Assembly (NCBI GenBank): GCA_017615325.1
Contig: JAGAAI010000049.1
Coordinates: forward strand, 1 to 64,000
Reading direction: 5' to 3'
From: Clostridiales bacterium
GTDB taxonomy: Bacteria; Bacillota; Clostridia; Saccharofermentanales; Saccharofermentanaceae
DNA: 64,000 bases
Positions 1 to 8,545 of the stretch are shown here, piece by piece (position 1 is the stretch's first letter; every line of letters begins with the position of its first letter). The translations under genes and the position numbers were made by a program. A model generated the notes under the pieces. That model did not search any database. It was not told the DNA's origin and worked only from the letters and a program-made list of their open reading frames with translations.

Positions 1-2
1 AA

Positions 3-197
3 TACCTTAAGACAAAGGGATTCAGGGTCTATTTCGGAACAGGCACTGAAGCTTATACGACCTACGGTTATAACTATCTTTACTATGACCGGATCATGGT
101 GAGTTCCTGGACTTTATCCAGATATGATTTCAAGGCATATTTCGATAAGGATAAGATACTTGATCCCGGCAGGAATCCTGAGAAGAAAGACGAGTAA
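3..197 (+). CDS. C-terminal fragment of an unrecognised protein
   Basis: An open frame enters from the left edge and ends at TAA 195-197. About 64 residues are visible. They are rich in Tyr and Phe (a GYNYLYYDR stretch) and end in a charged tail, NPEKKDE. No start is in the window and no catalytic motif is recognisable. The aromatic content would suit an extracellular or cell-surface protein, but this is only a guess. The next gene starts 107 bp downstream with its own -10-like sequence, so this is probably the end of a separate transcription unit. Confidence 0.55.
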   Translation, partial: YLKTKGFRVYFGTGTEAYTTYGYNYLYYDRIMVSSWTLSRYDFKAYFDKDKILDPGRNPEKKDE

Positions 198-250
198 TGT
201 TAATTTTATATTTCAATCCGCCGAAAATGTGCATTGACGATCTTCTTTGA

Positions 251-256
251 TATAAT
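251..256 (+). promoter_or_regulatory. possible -10 box upstream of the PH-domain gene
   Basis: A perfect TATAAT lies 48 bp before the start of the next gene in an AT-rich spacer. A TTGACG is present at 234-239, but the spacing (11 bp) is too short for a standard promoter. The -35 element is therefore uncertain. Confidence 0.3.
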
Positions 257-303
257 AAAAAGAGTCAGAAGACCGATCATCTTGACTAAGAGGAGGCTAG
301 ATT

Positions 304-750
304 ATGGCTAAGCCGGACAGACTATCGGAATTTGCAGCAGAGGATGAGATCATCTGGAAAGACCGCAGAAGATATCTGGGTTTGCCTCTGTCTTTCACAG
401 TTTATAAGTTTGATGCCAACAGGTTCTACGAGAAGAAGGGACTCTTCAATACAAAGGAAGAGGAGATCCTTTTATACCGTATCCTTGATGTCAGCCTTAA
501 GCGTTCTCTTTGGCAGAAGATCTTCGGTGTAGGTACCATCGTGTTGTCGACAGCCGATCAGTCCACTCCGATCTTAGAGATCAAGAGCGTCAAGAACTCT
601 GAGAGAGTAAGACGCGCGCTTTCCAATATCGTTGAGAAGGAAAGAGACGAGAAGAGAGTCCTCGGCAAGGAGATGTTTGGCGCATCCGGTGCTTTCGATG
701 TGCTTGACGGCCACGACATGGATCACATGATCGATCATCCCGGGATCTGA
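304..750 (+). CDS. bacterial PH-domain (bPH2/DUF304-like) protein
   Basis: This 148-residue protein has the pattern of a bacterial PH domain. A short N-terminal region leads to a Phe/Tyr-rich strand with a GLFNTKEEEILLYR-type turn. Then comes the typical IxDVSLKRS segment, a GTIVLSTAD strand and an ExIKSVKNSERV helix (about residues 35-115). No membrane segment precedes the domain, unlike many DUF304 proteins. Small bPH2 proteins of this kind have no known enzymatic activity and are thought to act at membranes or as scaffolds. The start has an AGGAGG Shine-Dalgarno site 6 bp upstream. The sirtuin gene follows after 18 bp, suggesting co-transcription. Confidence 0.7.
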   Translation: MAKPDRLSEFAAEDEIIWKDRRRYLGLPLSFTVYKFDANRFYEKKGLFNTKEEEILLYRILDVSLKRSLWQKIFGVGTIVLSTADQSTPILEIKSVKNSERVRRALSNIVEKERDEKRVLGKEMFGASGAFDVLDGHDMDHMIDHPGI

Positions 751-768
751 TAATAAGGAGCAATTCAA

Positions 769-1815
769 GTGGAAACTCGTATAGACAGACTCGGAAGCGT
801 AAGAGACGGTAAGATCCAGCAGTTAAAGGAACTGATCGCCGAGTCAGAGAATATAGTATTTTTAGGCGGAGCCGGCGTGTCCACGGAGAGCGGGATACCG
901 GATTTTCGAAGCGGAACAGGTATCTATAATCAGGATTCCGGAGTTACATACAGGCCTATAGACATAATCGCCCACGATTTCTTCATGGAGAATCCGGATG
1001 TGTTCTTCGATTTCTATAAGCGTAAGCTCATATATCCCGATGCCAAGCCCAACAAGGCTCACAAGGCTCTTGTAAGACTCGAGAAGCAGGGCAAGCTCAA
1101 GGCTATAATCACACAGAACATAGATAATCTCCATCAGGAAGCAGGGAGTAAGTGCGTCATAGAACTTCACGGTTCTGTTTTTCGTAACTATTGCATGGAG
1201 TGCGGCAAGAAGTTCGATATCGAATACATTGCATCCCAGGAAGGAATTCCCAAGTGCGACAAGTGCGGCGGCATAGTTCGTCCTGATATAGTGCTTTACG
1301 AAGAGAATCTTGAACATGAGAATGTTGATGCAGCCATCAAGGCCTGCAAGAAGTGTGATCTCTTCATCATTGCCGGAACATCTCTTACCGTTTATCCTGC
1401 GGCTACATTTGCCCAGTTCTTAAATCATAACAGGATCGTTATCATCAATAAGAGCTCTACATACATGGATCTTAAGGCAATGCTCTGCATTCATGACAGT
1501 GTAGGGAAGGTCCTGGATGAAGCCGTTCCCAAGAGAGTCTCCAAGAAGACTTCTGCAGCAAGATCAACTGCCAAGAAGAGTACAGCTAAGAAGACTGCTT
1601 CAAAGACTGCAAAGACTGCAATATCAGCCAAGTCTTCCAAGACTGCGAAGGCAGCTTCAAAGCCTTCTTCCAAGACAAGTGAGAAGACAACGGATAAGAC
1701 CGTTTCCAAGGCACGATCCAAGACGGCGAAGGCTGCTCCTGCCAAGACTGGCGTAAAAAAAGCATCCAAGTCTTCAACTACTGCTAAAGGAAAGAAGCAG
1801 GGCTCTTCTAAGTGA
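769..1815 (+). CDS. Sir2-family NAD-dependent protein deacylase with H1-like basic tail
   Basis: Residues 1-250 form a complete sirtuin. The NAD-binding GAGVSTESGIPDFRS motif begins at residue 34, the QNIDNLH motif is near 116-122, and the catalytic His is in ELHGS (H134). Zinc ligands are C142/C145 and C163/C166, and a GTSLTVYP motif follows. Sirtuins remove acyl groups from lysines using NAD. The unusual part is residues 255-348, almost entirely Lys, Ala, Ser and Thr in repeating KTAK/KKTA/SKT units, resembling the tail of histone H1 or bacterial H1-like proteins. Typical bacterial sirtuins are about 240-250 residues and end before this. The tail may bind nucleic acid or be itself acylated (inference). 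The start is GTG with AAGGAG upstream. The stop overlaps the next start (GTGA), so translation is probably coupled. Confidence 0.9.
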   Translation: METRIDRLGSVRDGKIQQLKELIAESENIVFLGGAGVSTESGIPDFRSGTGIYNQDSGVTYRPIDIIAHDFFMENPDVFFDFYKRKLIYPDAKPNKAHKALVRLEKQGKLKAIITQNIDNLHQEAGSKCVIELHGSVFRNYCMECGKKFDIEYIASQEGIPKCDKCGGIVRPDIVLYEENLEHENVDAAIKACKKCDLFIIAGTSLTVYPAATFAQFLNHNRIVIINKSSTYMDLKAMLCIHDSVGKVLDEAVPKRVSKKTSAARSTAKKSTAKKTASKTAKTAISAKSSKTAKAASKPSSKTSEKTTDKTVSKARSKTAKAAPAKTGVKKASKSSTTAKGKKQGSSK

Positions 1816-3677
1816 AAGAATTCAATAGTCAATACTTTAAAAACTTAAGCGAAGATTATTCGCGTGATATTGATTCGGCTGAGAAGAAGAGTGCGGCTTT
1901 ATCTTTTGTAAGACTTTTTCTCTTTGTTCTCGCTGTAGTATTTGTTGTTATAGCGTTTGTTAAGCATGCACTTGTTTTGTTCCTGTCTCTGGCAGGCGTA
2001 ATGCTCGCTGCATTTATCGTTGTCTGCATCATCCATCAGAAAGTCAAGGACTCCAATGAGTATCTTAAGGCATTAAGATATGCATCAGACGGCTATGCAT
2101 ATAGGATCAGCAGGGACTTTATATCACTTGAGGAATCCGTTAAGGAAAGGCTTGCTGACAGGAATCCACCGGTTAATATCAATAAGAATGTTTTCGGCGA
2201 AAAGTATATCAAAAAAGATCATGAATACTGTTTTGACCTGGATCTTTTCGGCGCAAGATCCATTTTTGCCCTCTACAATGTATCCGAGACTTCCTTCGGA
2301 AGGGATGCTTTCGCGGATGAACTCCTGAGAGCGCCTAAGAAGGGGAGGAGCATAGAAGAACTTGAGGCAAGGCAGGCAGCATGCAGGAAGATAGCCTCTG
2401 ACCCCGTAAAACTAGTTGAATATCAGGCCCGCGCCATGTCCGGACACCTGGAGGATTATCCTGATGCCTTAATAAAATTCGCAAAAAATGCGAAGACAGT
2501 TGGTCAGATCCCGCAGATTATATCCAAGATACTGCCTTTTCTCTGGCTTATCCCAATTGCAACCGTATTTACTTTTAACCCTTTATTCATAAGGGCTGCT
2601 CTGACTCTTGTCCTGTTCGTAAATCTTATCTTCTGGATCATAGGGCTTCTTAAGAATTCATCCTGTTTTGGCGGCATCGAGCGCCAGAAGAGACAGATAT
2701 CAGCTTATATCTCGCTCCTGGGTAAGATCGAAGAGAATTACGGGGATGATGGATACATTAATTCTCTGGTTAATCCCGGTGAGAACAGATCAAAGGATGT
2801 TCTATCCGGTCTTATGTCTGTAATGAATCTGCTTGACCTGAGATCACAGCCTATACTGGCTCTGCTCTTTAATCTGATTTTCCCCCTTGACTGGTATGGT
2901 GCTGCGGCTTTAGGCAAATGGGCAAAGACATACGGCGGGGACTTTGAGGAAGTCCTTGAGGGTATAGGCTGTTGTGAAGCTCTCATGAGCGCTGCAAACG
3001 GAGCTTATCTTACAGAAGTTAACTCATTCCCTGAGTTTGTTGATTCTGAAGACCCTTCCGACAATGCATTCTTTGACGGTGTCAAGGTCTGTCATCCTCT
3101 GCTCATGCCTGAGACGGCTGTATCCAATTCTGTATCTCTTGATTCGACTACAGCGATGATCACTGGTTCCAACATGTCAGGTAAGACTACTCTTATCAGG
3201 ACCTGTGGCGTATGTTCTCTCCTGTCTTATATCGGCGGTTATGTTCCTTGTGAGAGCCTTAAGATCGGAAGGATGAATATCGTCTCATCCATGAGGATCG
3301 TTGATTCATTGGAAGATAACATGAGCACCTTCAAGTCCGAACTCGTAAGGATCTCCAAGATAATCGAGGCATCAAAAGAGGAAAGACCCATGCTCTTCCT
3401 GATCGATGAGATCTTCAGGGGAACTAATTCCGACGACAGGACCCAGGGGGCTCTGACAGTGTTAAGATCCCTTTCCAAGCCTTATATCTGCGGCTTTATG
3501 ACAACTCATGACTATGCTCTTGTGGATAAGACCGTTGAATCCATGGACAATATTTCCTATTATCACTTCTCTGACAGATACACGGATGACAGCATCGTTT
3601 TCGATTATATCCTGACCGAAGGCATCAGCCGTGAGTCAAATGCGGCATTTCTTATGAAGCTTGTCGGCATAGAATAA
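1812..3677 (+). CDS. membrane-anchored MutS-family ATPase
   Basis: This 621-residue protein carries a C-terminal MutS-type ATPase. Its Walker A is GSNMSGKTT (about residue 450), and its Walker B is LFLIDEIFRGTNS (about 526). A TTHDYAL signature follows. It lacks the mismatch-recognition domain of MutS. It has two hydrophobic N-terminal helices (about residues 27-75) and another hydrophobic pair near 238-280, so the ATPase should be tethered to the membrane. Proteins of this layout are known in Firmicutes as MutS-related membrane proteins of unknown role; a function in mismatch repair should not be assumed. It starts with GTG inside the stop of the sirtuin gene, indicating tight co-expression. 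Confidence 0.85.
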   Translation: MKEFNSQYFKNLSEDYSRDIDSAEKKSAALSFVRLFLFVLAVVFVVIAFVKHALVLFLSLAGVMLAAFIVVCIIHQKVKDSNEYLKALRYASDGYAYRISRDFISLEESVKERLADRNPPVNINKNVFGEKYIKKDHEYCFDLDLFGARSIFALYNVSETSFGRDAFADELLRAPKKGRSIEELEARQAACRKIASDPVKLVEYQARAMSGHLEDYPDALIKFAKNAKTVGQIPQIISKILPFLWLIPIATVFTFNPLFIRAALTLVLFVNLIFWIIGLLKNSSCFGGIERQKRQISAYISLLGKIEENYGDDGYINSLVNPGENRSKDVLSGLMSVMNLLDLRSQPILALLFNLIFPLDWYGAAALGKWAKTYGGDFEEVLEGIGCCEALMSAANGAYLTEVNSFPEFVDSEDPSDNAFFDGVKVCHPLLMPETAVSNSVSLDSTTAMITGSNMSGKTTLIRTCGVCSLLSYIGGYVPCESLKIGRMNIVSSMRIVDSLEDNMSTFKSELVRISKIIEASKEERPMLFLIDEIFRGTNSDDRTQGALTVLRSLSKPYICGFMTTHDYALVDKTVESMDNISYYHFSDRYTDDSIVFDYILTEGISRESNAAFLMKLVGIE

Positions 3678-3700
3678 GTGTTTACCGCAAAAATTAATAG

Positions 3701-3729
3701 TTGTTCGAGAATATATAATAATATAAAAT
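3701..3729 (+). promoter_or_regulatory. promoter for the kinase-VWA-PP2C genes
   Basis: TTGTTC (3701-3706) and TAAAAT (3724-3729) are separated by 17 bp in a very AT-rich spacer, 33 bp before the kinase start. This suggests the kinase run can be transcribed separately from the sirtuin-MutS genes. Confidence 0.5.
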
Positions 3730-3761
3730 AAATTGAGACCCTACTCTTGAGGTAGTATTTG

Positions 3762-5519
3762 ATGTTTGAAGACTTAGAACAGTATGATTCGCTGATCCTG
3801 GACTACTCAGTTATGCGCGAATTCGGCGCTACGCCGATCTTCGACGAGATGACCCGTATCGTATGTACTTCGGGCATGGATGTCTATGTCAGCAAGACAT
3901 TTAAGCTTCTCCATTACTGTATAATGCATCAGGCAGACAAGAAGGACAGTGCTTCCATCGGCAGCATGAAGCTCTTCTGCGCCCAGCTCCTGCCTTATAA
4001 GAAGCTTCACCTTGTTCAGTATGCATCGACCCTTGATTTCCTTGATTCTGTCAAGGAAGTGCCTAATGCCGTTATCGTTACAACGAAGAACGGTCTCTTT
4101 ACAAGGCGTCTTTATGAATATGATATAGATCTTGATATACCTATCTGGGTCGTAACCCGTGAAGGCATGTATATGTTCTCCGGTATTGCCGAGATGAAGG
4201 AATCCCTGCCTATGCCTGAGGTATCGCCTCTGGCTGAGCAGAAGATCTTCCTGGATCTTCCTGTCAGCTGTAATGTCGGTGATGTCGTAAGGACTGAGCA
4301 CGACGAGCCCTTCGAGCTTTACTCCAGGATGAGCGGCGGTGCTGAAGGCATGGTCTTCACGACTGATAAGAAGAATCAGGTTGCCAAGATCTACCATAAG
4401 AACATCCTGACTCCTTTGAGATGGGCTAAGCTTAAGCGGATCTGCCAGATCGGCATCACGGCCAACGGATTCTGTCTGCCTTATAATCTGCTCTTCTATA
4501 AGGGTTATCCCGTAGGTTACATGATGCCACTGGGCAAGGGTGTTCCTCTCGGTAATGTTTTCGACGGGCCGGATGCCCTGCTCGAAGCTTTCCCTGACTG
4601 GACGAGAATAGATGTGGTAAATACTTTGCTCGCCTTGCTCGAAAAGTACATCTATCTGCATCTTCATAACATCATCGCAGGTGATATCCAGCTCAAGAAT
4701 GCGCTTATCAGCTCATCTTCGTCTGTATTCCTGATCGATATGGACAGTATCCAGGTCGGCAATCTACCTTGCCCTGTAGGTACTGAGGAATTCACGGATC
4801 CCAATCTCTGGGGCAAGGATTTTGCGGGATTCGTAAGGACCCTGCACGATGAGGATTACTCGATCGCCATGCTCGTATTCTCCGTTCTCTTCTGCGGTCT
4901 GCATCCTTATGCGACCAGGAACGGCGCCGAGACCTTGAGAGAAGAAGTCCTTGGAAGGAATTTCCCTTACGATCCGGAATCCGAATCCAAAGAACACATC
5001 CCGAAGGGCGGATATGAATATATCTGGTACTACCTGTCTGACAGGCTTAAGAAGATGCTCTACGGAACATTCAGGCTCGGACAGTCCTTTGAGACGATCG
5101 AGTGGTATGACGCCGTCATCGAATATAAAGAGGATCTTCTGAACCGCAGATATAAGGACCCTGAGGCCTATAAAGTCTTCCCCAAAATGGATTACAGGCA
5201 GGCAGAGGTCGATATCACTGTTCCTGATAAGGAAGTTGAGGCGCAGCTTAAGAAGGAAGAGGCTGCAAGAAGAAGAGAAGAAGCTGAGAAGAGAAAAGAA
5301 GAAATGGAAAGGAAGCGCGAAGAACTGCAGAAGCGCCTTGGTAATGTTCCCACGGGTTCTGCAAACAGAGGTCAGCCTGTCTTCACGGCTTCCGGAAGAT
5401 ATATCCCCGGAAGGGACGAGCCCGAAGATACACCTGTAGAACCTGCGACACCTGAGATGCCGTCACAGGATTCCAATAAGAGAAGAGGCTTACTGGGCGG
5501 ACTTTTCGGAAATAAATAA
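3762..5519 (+). CDS. PIN-like domain fused to an atypical protein kinase
   Basis: The protein has 585 residues from ATG 3762; a TTG at 3759 is an alternative. The first ~150 residues look like a PIN-type fold: an LDYSVMREF start with an Asp, then AVIVTTKNGLFTRRL (tentative). A kinase-like domain follows from about 178 to 400. It has a glycine-rich GGAEG loop near 191, the VAKIYHK lysine near 206, an IIAGDIQLKN catalytic loop near 307 in place of HRD, and IDMD near 326 in place of DFG. The Asp and Asn needed for catalysis are present. The C-terminus has an E/K/R-rich coiled coil (about 493-526) and ends in RGLLGGLFGNK. The kinase resembles those in TerY-P type gene triads, and the VWA and PP2C neighbours support a phosphorylation switch. 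Confidence 0.75.
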   Translation: MFEDLEQYDSLILDYSVMREFGATPIFDEMTRIVCTSGMDVYVSKTFKLLHYCIMHQADKKDSASIGSMKLFCAQLLPYKKLHLVQYASTLDFLDSVKEVPNAVIVTTKNGLFTRRLYEYDIDLDIPIWVVTREGMYMFSGIAEMKESLPMPEVSPLAEQKIFLDLPVSCNVGDVVRTEHDEPFELYSRMSGGAEGMVFTTDKKNQVAKIYHKNILTPLRWAKLKRICQIGITANGFCLPYNLLFYKGYPVGYMMPLGKGVPLGNVFDGPDALLEAFPDWTRIDVVNTLLALLEKYIYLHLHNIIAGDIQLKNALISSSSSVFLIDMDSIQVGNLPCPVGTEEFTDPNLWGKDFAGFVRTLHDEDYSIAMLVFSVLFCGLHPYATRNGAETLREEVLGRNFPYDPESESKEHIPKGGYEYIWYYLSDRLKKMLYGTFRLGQSFETIEWYDAVIEYKEDLLNRRYKDPEAYKVFPKMDYRQAEVDITVPDKEVEAQLKKEEAARRREEAEKRKEEMERKREELQKRLGNVPTGSANRGQPVFTASGRYIPGRDEPEDTPVEPATPEMPSQDSNKRRGLLGGLFGNK

Positions 5520-5545
5520 GAGAAAGATTTTGAGAGGTAATACCA

Positions 5546-6286
5546 ATGGCAGAAGAACTGTTTAACGCGTCAGATTTTGGTACGAGTACAAAGAGGAGAC
5601 TTCCTATCTGTTTTGCTCTTGATACTTCCGGTTCCATGATGGGCAACCCCATAAGGCAGCTCAACATGGGCCTTCAGAACTTCCTTGCATCCATTAAGGC
5701 TAATGACGATACAAGGTCTTCTACGGATATCGCCATCATCACATTCGGATCGAAGGTTGAGGTAGTTATGCCTTTCGGTAAGATCTCCAAAGAGAATAGC
5801 GTTCCCGAGATCTCTGCTTCCACGACTCTTACACCTATCGGTGAGGGTGTCCTTACCGCTCTGGAGCTTCTCAATATGCGTAAAGAAGGTTATAAGGAAC
5901 TTGGCATCAAGTATTTCCAGCCCTGGCTCGTCGTTATTACCGACGGTGCTCCTCAGGGCCCGAATGCCATGGCCAATATGGAACTTGCGATCAAGGCCTG
6001 CAATGAACTCGAGGCAAATGACAAGCTCGTTGTGTTCAATATCGGTGTAGGGTCCGGAGTTGACTGGGATATATTGAAGAGATTGTCGGTCAAGAGGGAA
6101 GAGCCTATCTCCGTTAATTCTGCTGACTTCGGCAAACTCTTTGAATTCCTGGGATCTTCGTCATCTTCGATCGTATCTTCCGGCATGAGTGACGATGCTC
6201 TCTATAACATATCGACCGAGCCCGAGGGCGAATCCGTTGATATGGATGACTTTATGAAATACATAGATGACGAGGAAAATTCCTGA
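5546..6286 (+). CDS. TerY-like VWA-domain protein
   Basis: This is a 246-residue cytoplasmic von Willebrand A domain. The metal-ion site is intact: DTSGS at residues 26-30, the Thr of TTLTPIGEG near 93, and the Asp of VITDGAPQG near 132. No signal peptide or membrane segment is visible. Similar stand-alone VWA proteins (TerY) are encoded beside a protein kinase and a PP2C phosphatase in predicted stress-signalling modules; the same three types are contiguous here. The C-terminus is acidic (DMDDFMKYIDDEE). The start follows a GAGAGGTAAT ribosome site. The stop codon shares one base with the next start. Confidence 0.85.
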   Translation: MAEELFNASDFGTSTKRRLPICFALDTSGSMMGNPIRQLNMGLQNFLASIKANDDTRSSTDIAIITFGSKVEVVMPFGKISKENSVPEISASTTLTPIGEGVLTALELLNMRKEGYKELGIKYFQPWLVVITDGAPQGPNAMANMELAIKACNELEANDKLVVFNIGVGSGVDWDILKRLSVKREEPISVNSADFGKLFEFLGSSSSSIVSSGMSDDALYNISTEPEGESVDMDDFMKYIDDEENS

Positions 6287-7419
6287 TGTATTCCGGAATA
6301 ACAGTCGGCGCAGTCACACTGATCGGAAATAAACATAAGAACCGCCAGACCCCCTGTGAAGATTATTCTTACGCCGGTGAGGCCTGCGGAGTCACTGCCG
6401 TTATCGTATCTGACGGTGCCGGAAGCAAGCAGTACACACATGCAAGGTTCGGATCTGAGGCTGCCTGCAAGTCAATATTTGATCTTCTGACCAGGCATTT
6501 TGATTCCTTATATAACGAGAACCGTGAGCAGGCCGTAAGGAGCCTTATCATTGCAAGGCTTCATATCGCATTTGCCGATATCATGAAGGAGATGGAACTG
6601 TCTTCCTTAGAGCAGCTCTCCTGTACATTGATGTTCTGTGCCGTTAAGGACAGACGTATGCTGATAGGACACTTGGGCGACGGCCTTATTGCAAAGATAT
6701 CGTCATCCGGCGCTGTTCCTCTTACCATGCCTCAGAACGAGAAGGACGGTACGACCTTCTTTGTTACGGCAGGTCATGCTCCCGATTATCTGAGATTAGT
6801 GAAGACGACCGTTGATGACTGCCATGCTGTAGCTCTCATGACCGACGGAGTCCAGGATTCCGTATACGATGAGACTTCAGGTCTTGTAAAGCCCGTTGTT
6901 GCAAAACTCTGTGAGACTTTCTCCAAGGGCCGCGAAGAAGGCGAGAAGGCTATAGAAGATACTATCGCCAAGTATATCGTTGGCGGAAGCAACAATTCTG
7001 ACGATGCATCTCTCGGAGTAATTCTTTTCGAGGGGACAGAAGCTCCGGATGCTTCAAAGCTTCCCGGGTCTGCCGCGTCTTTCCCTTCTGCAGATGAGAC
7101 TTTCCGTGATGTTCAGAAGACTATGGTCGAGGATGTCAAGAAAGCTCATGCGATAATATCCGGCCTTGCAAGCAAGGAGCAGGATGAGGCGGTCAATGAA
7201 GATATCAGGGCTGAAGAAGCTAATGAATCGGCTAAGCCTAATGAAGCAGAAGCCGAATCTAACGCTTCAGAAACAAAAGAAGATACAGCCGCTAAAGAGG
7301 CTGATAAGTCTGAACCGGCTGTAACTTCGAATCTTAACACAAAGTTAATCGCAGCCCTTATAGCGTGCGGAGTCGAATTTGTTATAATAATCTTGTTATT
7401 GATAATGCTCTTTAAATAA
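6286..7419 (+). CDS. PP2C-family Ser/Thr phosphatase with C-terminal membrane anchor
   Basis: The 377-residue protein has the PP2C metal-binding motifs: PCEDYS (residues 23-28), VSDGAGS (41-47), GHLGDG, MTDGVQDS and SDDASLG. The catalytic domain ends near residue 255. A long acidic, Ala/Glu-rich linker then leads to one hydrophobic segment at the extreme C-terminus (about 352-375), so the enzyme is probably tail-anchored with its catalytic domain in the cytoplasm. It probably reverses phosphorylation by the kinase two genes upstream (inference from order). Its start overlaps the VWA stop by one base. Confidence 0.85.
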   Translation: MYSGITVGAVTLIGNKHKNRQTPCEDYSYAGEACGVTAVIVSDGAGSKQYTHARFGSEAACKSIFDLLTRHFDSLYNENREQAVRSLIIARLHIAFADIMKEMELSSLEQLSCTLMFCAVKDRRMLIGHLGDGLIAKISSSGAVPLTMPQNEKDGTTFFVTAGHAPDYLRLVKTTVDDCHAVALMTDGVQDSVYDETSGLVKPVVAKLCETFSKGREEGEKAIEDTIAKYIVGGSNNSDDASLGVILFEGTEAPDASKLPGSAASFPSADETFRDVQKTMVEDVKKAHAIISGLASKEQDEAVNEDIRAEEANESAKPNEAEAESNASETKEDTAAKEADKSEPAVTSNLNTKLIAALIACGVEFVIIILLLIMLFK

Positions 7420-7436
7420 TTCAAGAGAGGTTCTTT

Positions 7437-8438
7437 ATGGACGCAGATAACGAACTTAAGAGGAAATACGAGATACTGCCCGGCGTTAATGTTCCGGATA
7501 TGAAGACTTTGGCTGAAGCATCCGAGAATTACGATACGGTAGGTGTCGAGGACTTTGAAGTCAAGGCAGTAGTTCCCAGATTCATGTCAGACGGCAAGCC
7601 CGATGTTGCAACTGCAGCTGAGCTCGCACAGCTCCAGGCCCTTGGTGCGGAAGTCGCTGAGGTTGAGTCCCGCCAGAGCGAAGAAAGCCGCAAGAGGATG
7701 GAAAGCATCTTAAGTACGGCTGTATCTGCTCCGTCAACATTGAGCGATCTTAAGAAAGATGCTGCAAAGAAGATCTCCGAGGAGAAGAAGAAAGAACTCG
7801 AAGAGAGCATGAGAGAGCAGGAAGAGGCCAAGGCTGCAGAAGAAGCCAAGATCAAGGCCAGGGAAGACCGTAAGAAGCTCCAGCAGCAGATCTTTGAGGA
7901 ATCAAAGAAGAAGGCTGAAGAGCAGAAGGCTAAGGCTTCACAGGAGGCCAAGAAGGCTGAAGATAAGGCTGCTGAGTCTAAGGATACTGTTAAGGCATCT
8001 GAAACAAAAGAATCTGAATCCTCAAAAGAAGATAAAGTCAAGGAAGAACCCGCAAAGGAACAGAAGGCTGTTAAGGCAGAGGAGGCCAAGCCTGTTGAAT
8101 CCGCAAAGAAGCCCGCAGAGCAGGTTAAGCCTGCCGAGCCCGTTAAGAAGGAGATCGTTACCGAGTCTGTTGATGCGGATGCATCAGCCGAGCTTGCCTT
8201 TGCAGAGTTTGGAGACTTTGTTGATCCTAATATCCTTGGCATTGAAGATGAAGAAGATGATCTTGATCTCCTGATCGAAGATGTCCCTGCCGAAGAGCCG
8301 GCAAAGGAAGTTCTGCCGTCAGCCCGTTTGTCTGATGGCGAAGAAGAACTTGAAGTCATCATAGATCCTGATCCGGATGATGATCCTTCTGATGACGGGA
8401 GCAAAGGCGGAAGCGGCTTCCTTTTCGGTGGCGAATAA
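7437..8438 (+). CDS. acidic/basic coiled-coil protein of unknown function
   Basis: This 333-residue protein has no recognisable fold. Residues 1-80 are mixed. Residues 80-240 are a low-complexity Lys/Glu/Ala region predicted to form a long coiled coil with alternating KKAEE-type units. The C-terminal third is strongly acidic (EDEEDDLDLLIED, DPDPDDDPSDDG). The end, GGSGFLFGGE, resembles the glycine-phenylalanine end of the kinase (GLLGGLFGNK). It follows the phosphatase by 17 bp with an AGAGAGG ribosome site and is followed by a strong terminator, so it is the last gene of the kinase operon. It may be a substrate or scaffold for the kinase and phosphatase (inference). Confidence 0.6.
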   Translation: MDADNELKRKYEILPGVNVPDMKTLAEASENYDTVGVEDFEVKAVVPRFMSDGKPDVATAAELAQLQALGAEVAEVESRQSEESRKRMESILSTAVSAPSTLSDLKKDAAKKISEEKKKELEESMREQEEAKAAEEAKIKAREDRKKLQQQIFEESKKKAEEQKAKASQEAKKAEDKAAESKDTVKASETKESESSKEDKVKEEPAKEQKAVKAEEAKPVESAKKPAEQVKPAEPVKKEIVTESVDADASAELAFAEFGDFVDPNILGIEDEEDDLDLLIEDVPAEEPAKEVLPSARLSDGEEELEVIIDPDPDDDPSDDGSKGGSGFLFGGE

Positions 8439-8474
8439 CAAATGATCTATTTTCGATGATAACATCGGCTAATT

Positions 8475-8514
8475 AAACCCTCCGGCGATTAAGAGCATCG
8501 TTGGCAGGGTTTTT
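8475..8514 (+). terminator. rho-independent terminator of the kinase operon
   Basis: A 15-bp stem (AAACCCT plus CCGGCGAT against ATCGTTGG plus AGGGTTT, with one bulged C and two wobble pairs) encloses a 7-nt loop and runs into a T tract. Confidence 0.85.
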
Positions 8515-8545
8515 GAAAAGATAGAGATATATTTAGGAGAAAACT

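Noticed and set aside
1517-1756. Arg/Leu-rich alternative frame in the sirtuin tail
   Set aside because: It is a shadow of the Lys/Ala/Ser/Thr repeats in the main frame; the main frame is continuous with the catalytic domain.
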